From contig OZ024844.1 in the NCBI GenBank assembly GCA_964017145.1, forward strand, positions 930,001 to 994,000: DNA of 64,000 nt, read 5' to 3'. A program made the translations under genes and the position numbers. The notes beneath the pieces are model-generated. The model ran no database searches and was not told the origin of the DNA. It saw only the letters and a list, made by a program, of their open reading frames with translations. The stretch comes from Agrocybe praecox. Lineage: Eukaryota; Basidiomycota; Agaricomycetes; Agaricales; Agrocybaceae. The number at the start of each line of letters is the position of its first letter. Within the stretch, counting starts at the first letter, position 1. Shown here piece by piece: positions 11,845-22,357 of this stretch.

Positions 11845-13345
11845 GGCGCGTTAATCCTTATCGGCCTGTAGAAGGACCTGTTAGCGTACGACGAAATAGC
11901 AGACGAAAATAGCGTCTTACGGTGGGCAAGACGTTGGCGATCAATTGGCTTCCCGTGACCGACAAGGCCAAGTCCACGATCATGGCGCGGCGGGCGCTAA
12001 AATGATTAGACGCCTACTTTACTCCAGACGTGCGAGGCATGCCTGTTGACCAAAGTCTGAGCCGGATCACCTAGGAGGAGCTCTGAGACGATGAGAAGGC
12101 GAACGTCTGCTTCACAATCCATAGCTTTTTCCAATACATGGCACCCATAGCAGTTTGTAGCCAGGTCAACAATACATCCGCTGAAAATGAAAATTAATTG
12201 CAGTTTAATGAAAATATTCTTCAACGTACCACATACAAGAGACGATTCTGCGCCTTTCTTCGGGAGTAGATACCGCTTCTAGGCACCTTTGGACAGCCCA
12301 GTTCCCGAATCTATATAAGATTTAGTATGTAAATTAAATCACAATGAAGGCACCAACCGATGCGCCATCATTTCGAAACCACGGGCGCATATAGCGTCCA
12401 CAATCATGGCCCGTTCTTCAAGATCGGCGACCTTCAATTGTTGCTGGAGGAAGATCGAGGCTTGTTGATCAGAAGACTTGATGATGCGAGCCACGAAAAC
12501 ATGGTAAGGAGAGGATGAAGGATGAAGCAGTTAAAGAAAGTTTATGGGCTACATATAGCGCATATATGAGCATATGTGAGATAAAATATAGTAAGAAACG
12601 TACTTCATGTGAGCTTTGAAATGATTGAGATGTAAAAGACTGTTGTTGATAGACAAAGGAAGATCGTAGGTGCTCTTCTTGACCTTGAGTGACACCAAAA
12701 TTAAAGTCAGACGCCACAGGCTTCTCAGCAGCGGAATGACGCCAGTCAGTGGGGAGGGCAGCTTGTTGCTGAGCTAGATGAGCCTGTTGGTTCAGGTTCA
12801 ATCTCCAATCCATAGGTGGAATGCGCCCAGTGTCTGTACGACGAGGCGATGGACAATTGTAATGCGAATTCGCCATATCGGATTGAGATAAAGATTGGAT
12901 ATGCTGGTTAGCAATAGGGGCGGGTGTAAGGGGCTCCGTAAAAGGTTCGAAAAAAGGCAAGTTGGCATTGCTACTAGCTGGTTGATGGCGCAGGTGGTTC
13001 AAATGCGCAAGAGGAGGGCGGAGTGCCGAAAAGTTTGCGGTCGCAATAGCTTCTTGATTTTAGCGGGGGAGTTGTTCTCAAAGTTGAGGGGGTGTTGATT
13101 GACATAGGAATAGCCAGGATGGCCGTGTTCGTAAGGAGAGTGAAGTTTGACGTCAAAGGACCTTCCACTGGGAGAAAGATCAGTCGGGATTAGCTGTCCT
13201 GATGATACAGCATGAAGCCCATATGGCCTGATGCAGATGGTTGAAGTCGGTGGGTGTACAGTTGTCGAGAAGGAGGAGGATGTTGGGAGGATGAGGTGCT
13301 TAAAACTGAAGAGGGAGGCGATGTTGGTTGAGGCGAACTAAAGGT
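11845..13345 (-). pseudogene. Pumilio/PUF-family RNA-binding protein gene, internally deleted and truncated
   Basis: PUF proteins bind 3' UTRs through eight helical repeats. Here a degenerate N-terminus (about 13345-12600, with SPYEHGHPGYSY, NFENNSPAK and RHQPASSNANLPFFEP) precedes repeat pieces SSDQQASIFLQQQLKVADLEER (12490-12420), FGNWAVQRCLEAVSTPEERRR (about 12300-12240) and GCIVDLATNCYGCHVLEKAMD with LVNRHASHVWSK (12180-12015). The reading then jumps to RRAMIVDLALSVTGSQLIANVLPT (11998-11922), which belongs to the last repeats, so several central repeats are missing. A one-base deletion near 13010 shifts the frame, a second shift lies near 13200, and ADKD is followed by a TAA stop at 11853-11851 where Gln is expected. 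Homology ends just after it. Introns are kept. Confidence 0.85.
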
Positions 13346-13674
13346 AAGGGAAGACGGAGCCAACGGCACGGAGCCGAGAGTGAACTAAAATTAGATATTG
13401 TGCGCCGTAGAATACTAAATTTAGATTATGTACCATGTAAAGTCGTCGAACAGTCTCACGCATACTCTACAAACTCTCATCCTTGGAGTGTAGACTCCAA
13501 TACTCTAGCCGGATAATGTAGAAGTTGTTAGACTCTGCGTCGGAAGAACGGCAAAAATGACGGGATTTAAATTTATTGATATTTCTAATAAGTTATAATA
13601 ATCCGGTGAACCCTTCGCTGTGCAACTGTCTCCCCCTACCCCCTCAATTGTCTTTCTCACTAATCAACATCAGC

Positions 13675-14590
13675 ATGGACGATCTTCAAAAGTAAGTTAT
13701 GTCGGTCTTTACTCCTCTTTTTGCTATTAAATCCTTTGCACATTGTAGAGAACACCGCCATTCGGCGCGCAAAAGGGACTTTTTTGCGTCTGTTGCACCG
13801 TTTTATCATCAAGCCATGAAAGAAGGACAATTCGATGTTTTCCTGCTCTCTGTAGCCCTCCTTTTCAAAATAAGACTGGCTCTTGATCCTTTTGCAAATT
13901 CCACTTTACGCACCTTGTTTAAGGTAGGTGTTCTCTATGTTGTTCTCATTTTTGATCTTTCTTCCTTTCGGCTGATTCTTTTATAGTACATTCTCAGACA
14001 AGTCCAGGGCACTACAGTCCATCAAAGCTCGGTTCCTCAACCTAAAAACCATTGGTCTTGCATCCTTCAAGACGACGAGCAGGTAGCGAACTCCTACCAC
14101 TTCAACCTCTCTTTTGCTTGTCTCACGCTTTATTCAGGCCGCACATTTTGTTGAAAATCCGTTCTCCAGAGACGTTTTGTTGAAGAAGCTCCAGATTTGG
14201 TTCATGACCGAGTACAGCCTCTACCGTTTTGACATCGGCGACCATATCACAATCCCAGGGGCCAACAAAAACACGATCGGGAATATCAAAGAAGACCTAA
14301 ACCAAATTGATGGAAAAAATGAGGGAAACGAAGAGGAAAAAGACGGACTCTCTCGCATTTCACAAGATTGCGAACTTATAGATTTTACTGGACCCATGTC
14401 AACGAGCGCCCAGGACATCGAGAGGACCTTTCAAGACGTTCGCGGGAAAGAATGTACAAAAGGATGCTTTTGTGCATTTTGCGAAGCAGGAGGAATACCT
14501 ATCGGGCAAAATGACTACTGCGAAAATGATATTTTCGTCATTCCGGCAAAGAAGAAAACGAGAAAAATAGAGGAGATGATGGATATATGA
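13675..14590 (+). CDS. Orphan protein of about 246 residues with C-terminal Cys cluster
   Basis: Four exons with good GT/AG sites: ATG at 13675 to 13691, about 13749-13923, about 13987-14082, and about 14138-14590. All phases fit (MDDLQK then EHRHSARKRDFFA). The N-terminal half looks helical (SVAPFYHQAMKEGQFDVFLL, LLKKLQIWFMTEYSLYRF). The middle is Asn/Glu/Asp-rich and the end has a Cys cluster, CTKGCFCAFCEAGG, that could bind metal, then a Lys/Arg-rich tail KKKTRKIEEMMDI. I do not recognise the family. The gene is intact although the gene to its left is a relic. Expression is plausible because all four exons keep frame. Confidence 0.6.
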
Positions 14591-15176
14591 TTTGTTATAT
14601 ACGTTCTGTCTGACATATCTACCATGAGAACAATGCGGATATTTTTGACTGATAATAAACCGGACAGGAAATTAGATAAATAATCAATTACTAGATCAGA
14701 TTCAGAATGACTTGGTCTGAAATGGACTTCTATCAGTTGACCGGAAAAAAAACATGATATTTCATATTTCGGAAGTATTCTAAAAATGCTCTTCGTAGTT
14801 TCTAGTATACTACAACATGTGTAGAGAGTGAGGGTGAGTGCGAGTGCCAAGAGTATCAATGAGAGAGAGAATATGCAAGGAAATTCACCTACTGCTCTTC
14901 CAAATTAGGATTTCAGTGGGCCACACGTACTCGGAGAACATCGGTTAGGGCCATTCATGTCGGCAAAATAATGGCCCTTATGGGTTATACGCAGTATCAA
15001 ACTCTCCTGCCAGCGGTGTCTTTACTAGTACTAGGTCGGATGCTACTGCTACTCGAGTAATGCACGGATTTACGCTATCGAATCTGAATTCTTCAATAGA
15101 TTACATGCATCTGTATAAACATGAAGGAATAATATACAACAACTCGTGGAACGAATTTGATAGAGAAATATTACGA
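14591..15176. other. Intergenic, no gene seen
   Basis: About 590 bases between two convergent units. It is AT-rich with no supported exon, and holds a GA-rich tract near 14825-14870. Confidence 0.5.
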
Positions 15177-15895
15177 TTATGGGGTGAAATTCATCATGAA
15201 GACGTTGGAGGCATTGAACCCAAGTGAGTTCCTCGCATAGTGCTCGTTTCTACTAAGGCCTTCAAAGTACTCACTTCCTTTAAGCCAGTCTATGTAAAAG
15301 TTTGGTTAACGACCCAGAACTATGAAATTTACAGAAAAAGCACGATTACTCACCCACTCGTAGCAGTCTGGTTGAAGAATGTGGAGGATAATAACTTCCC
15401 CATCCGTTACTATTATTTTGATTCTCTCGAGTGGCTGAGGCCCTTTTGATAGCATCCTGCGTTCTAGCACCGATAGAACTGAATTCAGCGTCCGTTATGT
15501 CATTATTCGTGTATCTAGAGAGAAGCACGCGTTATCATTAGATAAGAGCATGGCGACTTGCCCATAAATTCATCGTGCACAATACAATATGCCGCTTACT
15601 CTGTGAATATAGTCAGAAGCACATCTCCGACCGTCACACCTCCCTCCCTCTCAATAATGGTGCACCACGGAGATAAAGGGGAAATCAAAATAAGCTGATT
15701 TACGCGGGGAAGTGTAGCAGGTTCCTCTTTTCTATACGTTTCTTGAGGCAGACCATCCTTGCCGGAGACAAGACCAGTGGTGACATGTAATTGCAGAGGT
15801 AATTTTTCGTCGTGTATGTCCAAGATTGGATTGAGTTCTAACTTGGTTTGCAGTATATAAAGGTCAATCTGAGAGAGAACTGGACCATCTGCAAT
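15177..15895 (-). pseudogene. DUF6699-type gene, start codon lost (ATG to ATT)
   Basis: Paralogue of the gene at 22358-23035 with the same exon structure. Exon 1 reads ADGPVLSQIDLYILQTKLELNP, then EPATLPRVNQLILISPLSPWCTI and GVTVGDVLLTIF. Exon 2 has NDITDAEFSSIGARTQDAIKRA. Exon 3 begins DWLKGSEYFEGL and ends at a stop (15177-15179). The Leu/Pro block, the SPWCTI strand, the GVTVGDV turn and the final DWLK..YFEGL fit what I recall of the basidiomycete domain DUF6699. The rest is open and splices correctly. However, where the paralogue has ATG before ADGPVL this copy has ATT (15895-15893), and I see no other in-frame start upstream. It could start later at MDIHDEK with a truncated N-terminus, or use an upstream exon I missed. 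Confidence 0.62.
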
Positions 15896-16358
15896 CGTTG
15901 TGAAGATATGATTACTCGTGAATACGAACTACCAGTTAATGTTCAACGAAAACTCGACATGCTTACAAGCATTCTCAGGTGCCCATTTGCTAATGGTATG
16001 GTCCGAATCAGACATTATTTCTATCCTGCAAAGCGACTATGCACCGAGCACCTTGTGTCCGCTGTTATAGAGTGTGATCAAGTTGAACCAGCTGTCAACG
16101 TTTCAACAGCCATGTCCGAATAATCATATCATATAAATAAGAGTCATGTTATTCGCCAATCCGATGTCTACATATGCGCCGAGCCTGGCTAAAAACAGAT
16201 AGCAGAAGTTATAAACGGGTGGGTTGTATTTGTATTTGGAGAAAGCGGAACGATAACGTTCGTCATAAGTTTAATTTCCCATTTTCGATGAAAACGATCG
16301 TCGTGACCTCGAGGCTCGCACGGCCGTTTGAAGTAATCGTAAGGGACCTGGCATAGAG

Positions 16359-19300
16359 TCAGATAGCAGAGATGAGTGATACGTTGTCCACGTCGGCGTT
16401 TCTGGGTGCAGGTGCAAGGCGAACTGGTAAAGAAACATAGGCCAGAAAGTAGTGGTTATAATGCTGTGCTCTTGCCTTTTCTGAGGATAGTATAGTAATC
16501 TTGAGTTCGTTGTGACCATTGTCAGAAAGGTTAAGCAGGGAAGCTGGAAGAACAATATCCTGATCTATAAACTGATCGGATAGCACTAGCGGTTCCTTCA
16601 GAGAATTCCCGTTTAGAGCAAGCTCTACTTTATCTGGTTCCACGCACACTTGTCTCAGAGTGATGATGTGATCTCGTCCACGCTCGGAGGTGAAGAATGT
16701 TATGGCGACAGTGGATGTCTCTTCCGGGTCGTAGGGAGTGAGCCAAGTCCTATCTTTGGGAGGATGATTTTCGGCGTTGTATCCAACTTGGAGCCCGCTA
16801 TATGAACACACATCTCGCCCTTCTGCGATGGCGTTCTGGGTATTCAAGCGTAGTTGATCCTCGATCCTTTGGCACTCCGGCTGAGTGTTCCGCCTGCTTG
16901 AACGATGTAAAAGACCAGTAATCCACGGAACATCTTGAACGAATGTCGAAATATTGTCGATTGTCAATTGTTCTTCTTTATCTTCAAATTGTACAAAGGA
17001 TGTATGTGGACTTCTCTTCAGGGCCTGGGAAAAGTTTTTCAGGCCCCCCACTTTCTCGATGGAAGAGTTGGATATTACAAGGTGTTGTTGCAGATGATGG
17101 ATCAAACGACTCCGTTCTTTGAGGGATGGTTTGTCCCAGTATGCCCACTGGTCGAGTAACGAGCTAGGGTCATCCAGTTGTTCGCGATGCACACCGCTCA
17201 GGATATTCTGAATATTATTGCAAACAAATGAAAATTCTTCTCGTTGGGCCTGCATTCTAGACCATAGCCCACGAAGCCTCTCTTGTGATCTATTGATCAT
17301 GATCTCCTGGCTATTATCCGCGACATGGGCTTGCTCAAACCGAGTCAGAAGTTTATCCCTCGGCACCTGTGAGTCTTCGAAAGACTGCTCAATTGCGAGT
17401 GGAGCGATTGCGAGTGGAGTGGGCGCTTTCCAATGGGTAGTCCATTGGAAACCGTGTTTTTTCATAGCCTGACTAAAGGTCTCGGACGTCGCAGTGTCCC
17501 AGGAACCAAAGAGCGCTTGACCATCCGGGAATATCCTTTGAAAGTTTTCTTCATGATCTTTCTTCCAAAGAGCAAAGGATTGACTATCGGCATTTGTTAA
17601 TCGTCGCACGGGTTCCTCCCAGCGTGCTGTTCTATTCCTGTCCTCGACATCCTTTCGTTTTTCAAAGAGTGTCATTCGCTCCGCATATAATCTTTGCTTT
17701 AGTTTTCCCGTTCTCTGAACGTCTTCGCCTTCCTGGATATCGGCATCGCTATGACCGCTTGGAGGAGATGCACCATGCACGATTGTCGTAACCATGTTGT
17801 CATGGTTCGTTCCCACAAATTCGAATAATTTTTCTGAGGTGGTCTTCAAGAAAGCTTCCATGATGACCTCGCAGCATATTATTAATTGTTGCACCTCTGT
17901 AGATTCGCTAATTTGCATGTCACCCATCGCTTTCCTTGCATATGCTTGCGGCGGCAATTTTGATAGATGAATGGAGAGCGAAAGCAAATCATCGGAGAGT
18001 TCTTCCCTATAACGGAGAATGTACAATTGCACCCATTCCTCCAGTTGTGGAAAAAAATCCGCCCATAGTCTTTCCAGTTGAACCTGGTGCAGATATGCCT
18101 TGTCTTCTTCTCTAATGAAGTAAGGTTCCCATTTAATGGTATCCGATACCCCCTCCACATTTCCCGCCACAAGATGGCGAGTAGCCACACGTGACTTGGG
18201 GATGAATAGGCATAACACTCGTCGAAACATCAACGAAAGTTGCTTATACCTCCGTTGCTTCTTCTTCTGTGAAAACCGTTGCATAGCCCATGTCTTACTG
18301 AAAGAGCGTGTTCCGGAGAGTTTCTTCTCTGACAAAAGAGAAATGATTTCGTTATAATGGAATATTAAGTCCTCCATAGATCTTCCGTTGTCTGTAAAGG
18401 AATGGCTACCGTGTTGTGTTCTGTCATTGACGAAGTCAACTTTCACGTTAACGGTTGACTTCTTGTTGTCGAATTCCAAATAACAAACATAAATTTGGAA
18501 TTGCCCGAACTTGTCTCTGTATATGAGCCTGCTTGTATCTTCTTTATAGTTGTGAATCGCTATGAAGAGAAGCCCTGGGATGTCCTCTGGTTCAGTGGGG
18601 ATTGAAGGGCTTGTGTTGTCGACCGTTAGGATGTAGTACAGCTCGACGTTGTTCCAGTCAAAGAGCGGGAAAGGCCCCTTGTACGCGACGACCTCTTCAA
18701 GAAAACTGTCGGCCCTGGTCAATGGAGCCACGCCATTTTTTATGATATCAATGCCCGTCTCCTTGCAGGTCATCAACGGGGGCCGTTTCGCCAACTTTAG
18801 GGAAAATGTAACACCTTTTGAATCATCCCATGAAGGATTGACTGCCCATACCGCAATTCTTAAAAGTGATAGAACACCTTCCAATGCCACCCACAAGTAG
18901 AGACTCAGGGAGCTTAGATTCGTATTCTTGCTATCAGGGTGAGCCACAAGGTTGAAGCATCCGACATAGCCAATAATAATCATGGTGGCGCCGAGCACGA
19001 GAAGAAATGGGAGGAACTGGTGAATCCAGGGTATCCAGAGCCAGATGGCTTTGTCCATCCGTCCGAAGTGCTTGCTGAATTCTTGTTCCACAAATGCTAA
19101 TGTACGTAGCTTGAGATCGCAGAAGTTGGCCAACTCTGTTCCGGCTTCGACTTGAGTTGGCTCAGGGTTGTCCGAAAGCCAACTTCTCAACTCCCAGATA
19201 CAGGTTTCCGACGTCCAATCAGAGCTCCAGCGTTGCCTGTTCCCTTCCGCGTATACAAAATTTGAAAGGCATTTGTGGATGTCGCGTTCCCCGTGGGTAG

Positions 19301-20057
19301 AAGATACGGTGCTGATGCTGGAACGGTGTTTCCAACCCATTTGGTCGTGCATGTTTCGTGCCTGTTGTTCAGCCTCTTCCTCTTCTTTCCCTTTCTTTGC
19401 TAAACGGTCGAGAGTGATGAAAAGCAGTCGTGTCTTTAAGATGACCATAATTCGTTTTTGAATTATAAACTGCGCAACGTTGACACAAACGGCAGAGCCC
19501 ATTACACGGATGATTGGGAACCCCCATCCTGAGGGCAAGGCCGGTATGCCACTAGGATGGCGAGATTGACGTATGATAGCAACGTAAGGGAGGAGTCCAA
19601 GACCAGCAAATATTGAAGTCGAAAAGACGAGCTTGATGTTCCACCAAAATATTTCTGCGTCCCATGATACCTCCAAATTCTCCACATTCTCGATATGTTC
19701 CTCCGCCAACATCTCCTCCAGCCGACTTTCCGCTAGGAACCTCTGCGGATGCCTGGGGTCCACTGCAATCATAGGTGCAACTTCTCCCTTCGGGTCAAAC
19801 CCTCCATCCTTCAGTTTTGTGGCTCCTAAGAATCGAAGATCCCGAATGCTAAGACTGGCGACCAGAATGTTAAACGAGGATCGAACAATGCCCAGACTCC
19901 CAAAGATAGATATTGGAGTTATGGCTGGGTAAAGATAACCCTTTTCAAGTGCAGATCCGACGTGTTGTTCGCATTGTTCGGTACCCAGAAGAGGTAGGAT
20001 GGCTGATATGTCCTGGATTCCTGAAACCACGGTTCCACCGAAGTTTGACGAGCTCAT
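16359..20057 (-). CDS. Large multi-pass membrane protein, 1,232 residues, function unknown
   Basis: One uninterrupted exon. The N-terminal 430 residues carry hydrophobic segments: a stretch around residues 45-70 (ISIFGSLGIVRSSFNILVASL), one near 140-165 (IKLVFSTSIFAGLGLLPYVAII), one near 185-210, and a pair at about 345-410 (FLPFLLVLGATMIIIGYVGCF and LSLYLWVALEGVLSLLRIAVW). The remaining 800 residues look soluble and mixed helical, with charged stretches (KQRLYAERMTLFEKRKDVEDRNR). The N-terminal block DISAILPLLGTEQCEQHVGSALEKGYLYPA appears familiar from agaricomycete hypothetical proteins, but I know no assigned role. It lies between DUF6699-type genes. The lack of introns in 3.7 kb is unusual for this window. 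Membrane location is inferred from hydrophobicity only. Confidence 0.82.
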   Translation of the reverse strand: MSSSNFGGTVVSGIQDISAILPLLGTEQCEQHVGSALEKGYLYPAITPISIFGSLGIVRSSFNILVASLSIRDLRFLGATKLKDGGFDPKGEVAPMIAVDPRHPQRFLAESRLEEMLAEEHIENVENLEVSWDAEIFWWNIKLVFSTSIFAGLGLLPYVAIIRQSRHPSGIPALPSGWGFPIIRVMGSAVCVNVAQFIIQKRIMVILKTRLLFITLDRLAKKGKEEEEAEQQARNMHDQMGWKHRSSISTVSSTHGERDIHKCLSNFVYAEGNRQRWSSDWTSETCIWELRSWLSDNPEPTQVEAGTELANFCDLKLRTLAFVEQEFSKHFGRMDKAIWLWIPWIHQFLPFLLVLGATMIIIGYVGCFNLVAHPDSKNTNLSSLSLYLWVALEGVLSLLRIAVWAVNPSWDDSKGVTFSLKLAKRPPLMTCKETGIDIIKNGVAPLTRADSFLEEVVAYKGPFPLFDWNNVELYYILTVDNTSPSIPTEPEDIPGLLFIAIHNYKEDTSRLIYRDKFGQFQIYVCYLEFDNKKSTVNVKVDFVNDRTQHGSHSFTDNGRSMEDLIFHYNEIISLLSEKKLSGTRSFSKTWAMQRFSQKKKQRRYKQLSLMFRRVLCLFIPKSRVATRHLVAGNVEGVSDTIKWEPYFIREEDKAYLHQVQLERLWADFFPQLEEWVQLYILRYREELSDDLLSLSIHLSKLPPQAYARKAMGDMQISESTEVQQLIICCEVIMEAFLKTTSEKLFEFVGTNHDNMVTTIVHGASPPSGHSDADIQEGEDVQRTGKLKQRLYAERMTLFEKRKDVEDRNRTARWEEPVRRLTNADSQSFALWKKDHEENFQRIFPDGQALFGSWDTATSETFSQAMKKHGFQWTTHWKAPTPLAIAPLAIEQSFEDSQVPRDKLLTRFEQAHVADNSQEIMINRSQERLRGLWSRMQAQREEFSFVCNNIQNILSGVHREQLDDPSSLLDQWAYWDKPSLKERSRLIHHLQQHLVISNSSIEKVGGLKNFSQALKRSPHTSFVQFEDKEEQLTIDNISTFVQDVPWITGLLHRSSRRNTQPECQRIEDQLRLNTQNAIAEGRDVCSYSGLQVGYNAENHPPKDRTWLTPYDPEETSTVAITFFTSERGRDHIITLRQVCVEPDKVELALNGNSLKEPLVLSDQFIDQDIVLPASLLNLSDNGHNELKITILSSEKARAQHYNHYFLAYVSLPVRLAPAPRNADVDNVSLISAI

Positions 20058-21144
20058 TATCTACCTTCAGTGTCCCGTCAGAATACAGAAAATTGGTATG
20101 CTATAATATGCTATAATAGCATGAACGGCCTATTGCGTTCCTCACCTGATCTTCCTCTTTACAAGTTTGTTCTGTCCAAGTTGTTCTGCTGCGAGAACAG
20201 TCAGTACCAACTCACTTCTGATACATAGAATGAAGCCAGTGTACCTCTCTCTGAATCAGCGATACCGCATCGAGTCGCCATCAGACTGATTTGCAGGTTC
20301 AAACCCTTTATACAGAAACCAGTCCTTTCAACATAATTGGGCACAGCCTGTCAAACTATAATGGGTCAATTGGGGAAGCTTTGCTGATCATTTAGCCGAC
20401 TCCGGATTTCTCGGAGCTTTGATTATATGTTATGACCGGGCTTCGAATCAGACGACTGAACTTTAACTGGTGTAGACCTATCAGGAGATTTGAAAAAGCA
20501 GAGAAGTATTCAAGAAAGTGGTCCTCCGAAGAGTTGATGGGTATGGTATCACATGACTGACAGTGTCAGGTGGCCAAAGCGAGCTAAGCGAGCTAAGCGC
20601 CTGGGCCCTGCCAGTGCCACCGCGGCCAGCGCCTTTAACACCTAAATGATTTTGACTTGTTCAAGACGAAAATGTGAAAGAAACCTTCTATGTAATCCGA
20701 CCTACCAATGACGACTTCAACGATATACTTTGACGAACCAAAACCGCCGTCAGAAGAATTGAAGAACCCGAAGGGATCCCTTTGACCCTACGGACGCCGG
20801 AGACCACTTAGAAGTTAGTACGCGTAGAGTCTATGTTTCCAAACGTCCCTCGATGACTGGAAAATTGCCCCGCCCAAGCCAAACCTCGAAGTTTCATTAA
20901 CAGTAAAAACATGCGATGAGGAATGGGGCACCCCAGACATCGTTAGTACTGGCCAGTTAACATCACTTTCTGGTGGCGACTGACTCAAGTCTATATATAA
21001 ACTACTGAGTGATTCCAAAAACTAATTACTCTGGTCTGATTATGAAATGACACATTCCGGCCTTTACCACGCTTGCCTCGATTATATGAGGCTCCTCATG
21101 ATAAATTGACGAATGTCTACTTATAATAAACAACACTCATTGCC
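20058..21144. other. Intergenic region with promoters of two divergent genes
   Basis: About 1.1 kb between the minus-strand membrane protein gene and the plus-strand gene at 21145. A short direct repeat of GCGAGCTAA lies near 20579-20598. No supported exon was found. One 67-codon minus-strand frame (20815-21018) has no recognisable content. Confidence 0.5.
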
Positions 21145-22262
21145 ATGTTCAAGCATCATCCCAGCAATCCCTATGTATCGGACACACCTTACATACCGCC
21201 GCTGTATAGCCCTGGTGTAGAGCCTGGAAATCAACCGGCAGATTGGACTGGATATCCCACATTCGCGCAAACGCCTAACTTTCAGGGCAATCCTCCATGG
21301 GCAGCTCCTGCTATGGGTTCACAGTGGCCCAATCCGCAAGCTACGCCGTGGATGCTTCCTACCACTATGGGAGGATGGGGCCCTCCTGCTTTTACGCCGT
21401 TTATACCGCCTGCCGCCACGCCATGGTATAACCCAGCTATTCGACCTCAGCAACTACTTCCTCCTCCGGTGCCACCAGGTCAAACCGTGCCTCGACGTGG
21501 GAAGGCATTTGGCCCTCAACCGCCTGCTCGTTACGCCAATCTCAATCGTATGCCAGCGTTCTCAACAGGACCTCATTGTACGTCGTCCTTTGCCCGATAA
21601 TTCTCTTCTTGTGTTACCACAACTATTTTTGATTTTTAGATGGGCCTGTTCTCGACCCACTCGTAGTGAAAATCCTGCACATTGAAGTCCGAATAAACCC
21701 ACTAATCTCACCATATACAGACCAAGACCGAGCAGACCAGCCTTTCCTGAAATGGAATATGCTCTTTCCATCGAGTACTGCTCATCGCTCATGCGATGAT
21801 CCCGAAGTCCCATGGAAAGCGAGTCGGGATGCACCTGCCACCCATCCCAGAGTCACTATGTTGCGACTTGTCTCTGAGCATTTTGAATGGGCGTTCACCG
21901 TCGCTGAAGCCTCAAAGGGACGAGGAGTAACCTGTGGAGATGTGATTGAAACAATCTCCCAAGAACTTCACAGGCTTATCAGCCCGGACGATTACCATCG
22001 TCTCCCACCTGCAGAGCAATTCAAAATGACATCGGTTTACAGACATAATCGCTCGGGGAGTGCTGAGGACCCTTCTCTAGGTGAAGGGATGAAGCGCGTG
22101 GATTTCTTGAAAGAAGACGTTAATTTTGCTGGTGTTGAAGTAAACGATTCAGTCGTAAGAGCACTAACTGGCGAAAATATCCCGTGCACTTTCGTCTTGA
22201 AGAGTGAACCTTCACCTGGCCCTGTGCCCAGCCCACCAGACGAGAGGTTGATCGAGCACTGA
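21145..22262 (+). CDS. DUF6699-type protein with proline-rich N-terminus
   Basis: Two exons: 21145-21580 and about 21639-22262, joined at HY-GPVLDPL across an intron with GT/AG ends. The predicted protein is about 350 residues. Residues 1-140 are rich in Pro, Trp, Ala and Tyr (disordered, with repeated PPW/TPW-like units). The C-terminal part carries the domain: HIEVRINPLI, then PATHPRVTMLRLVSEHFEWAFTV, GVTCGDVIETISQELHRLI, GMKRVDFLKEDVNFAGVEVN. The order (starting strand, PAT..PRV block, VT.GDV turn, RVDFL..F.G) matches the two neighbours at 15177-15895 and 22358-23035, so the three are probably paralogues. DUF6699 has no assigned function that I know. It ends about 95 bp from the convergent gene at 22358. 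Confidence 0.72.
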
Positions 22263-22357
22263 GGTATAATATCATTCAAATCTCATTGATGTAAATTAAA
22301 GAAAGATCGATAACAAAGGTATACGGCGTAATAAAAGAGGGTATGAAATGTGAATAA

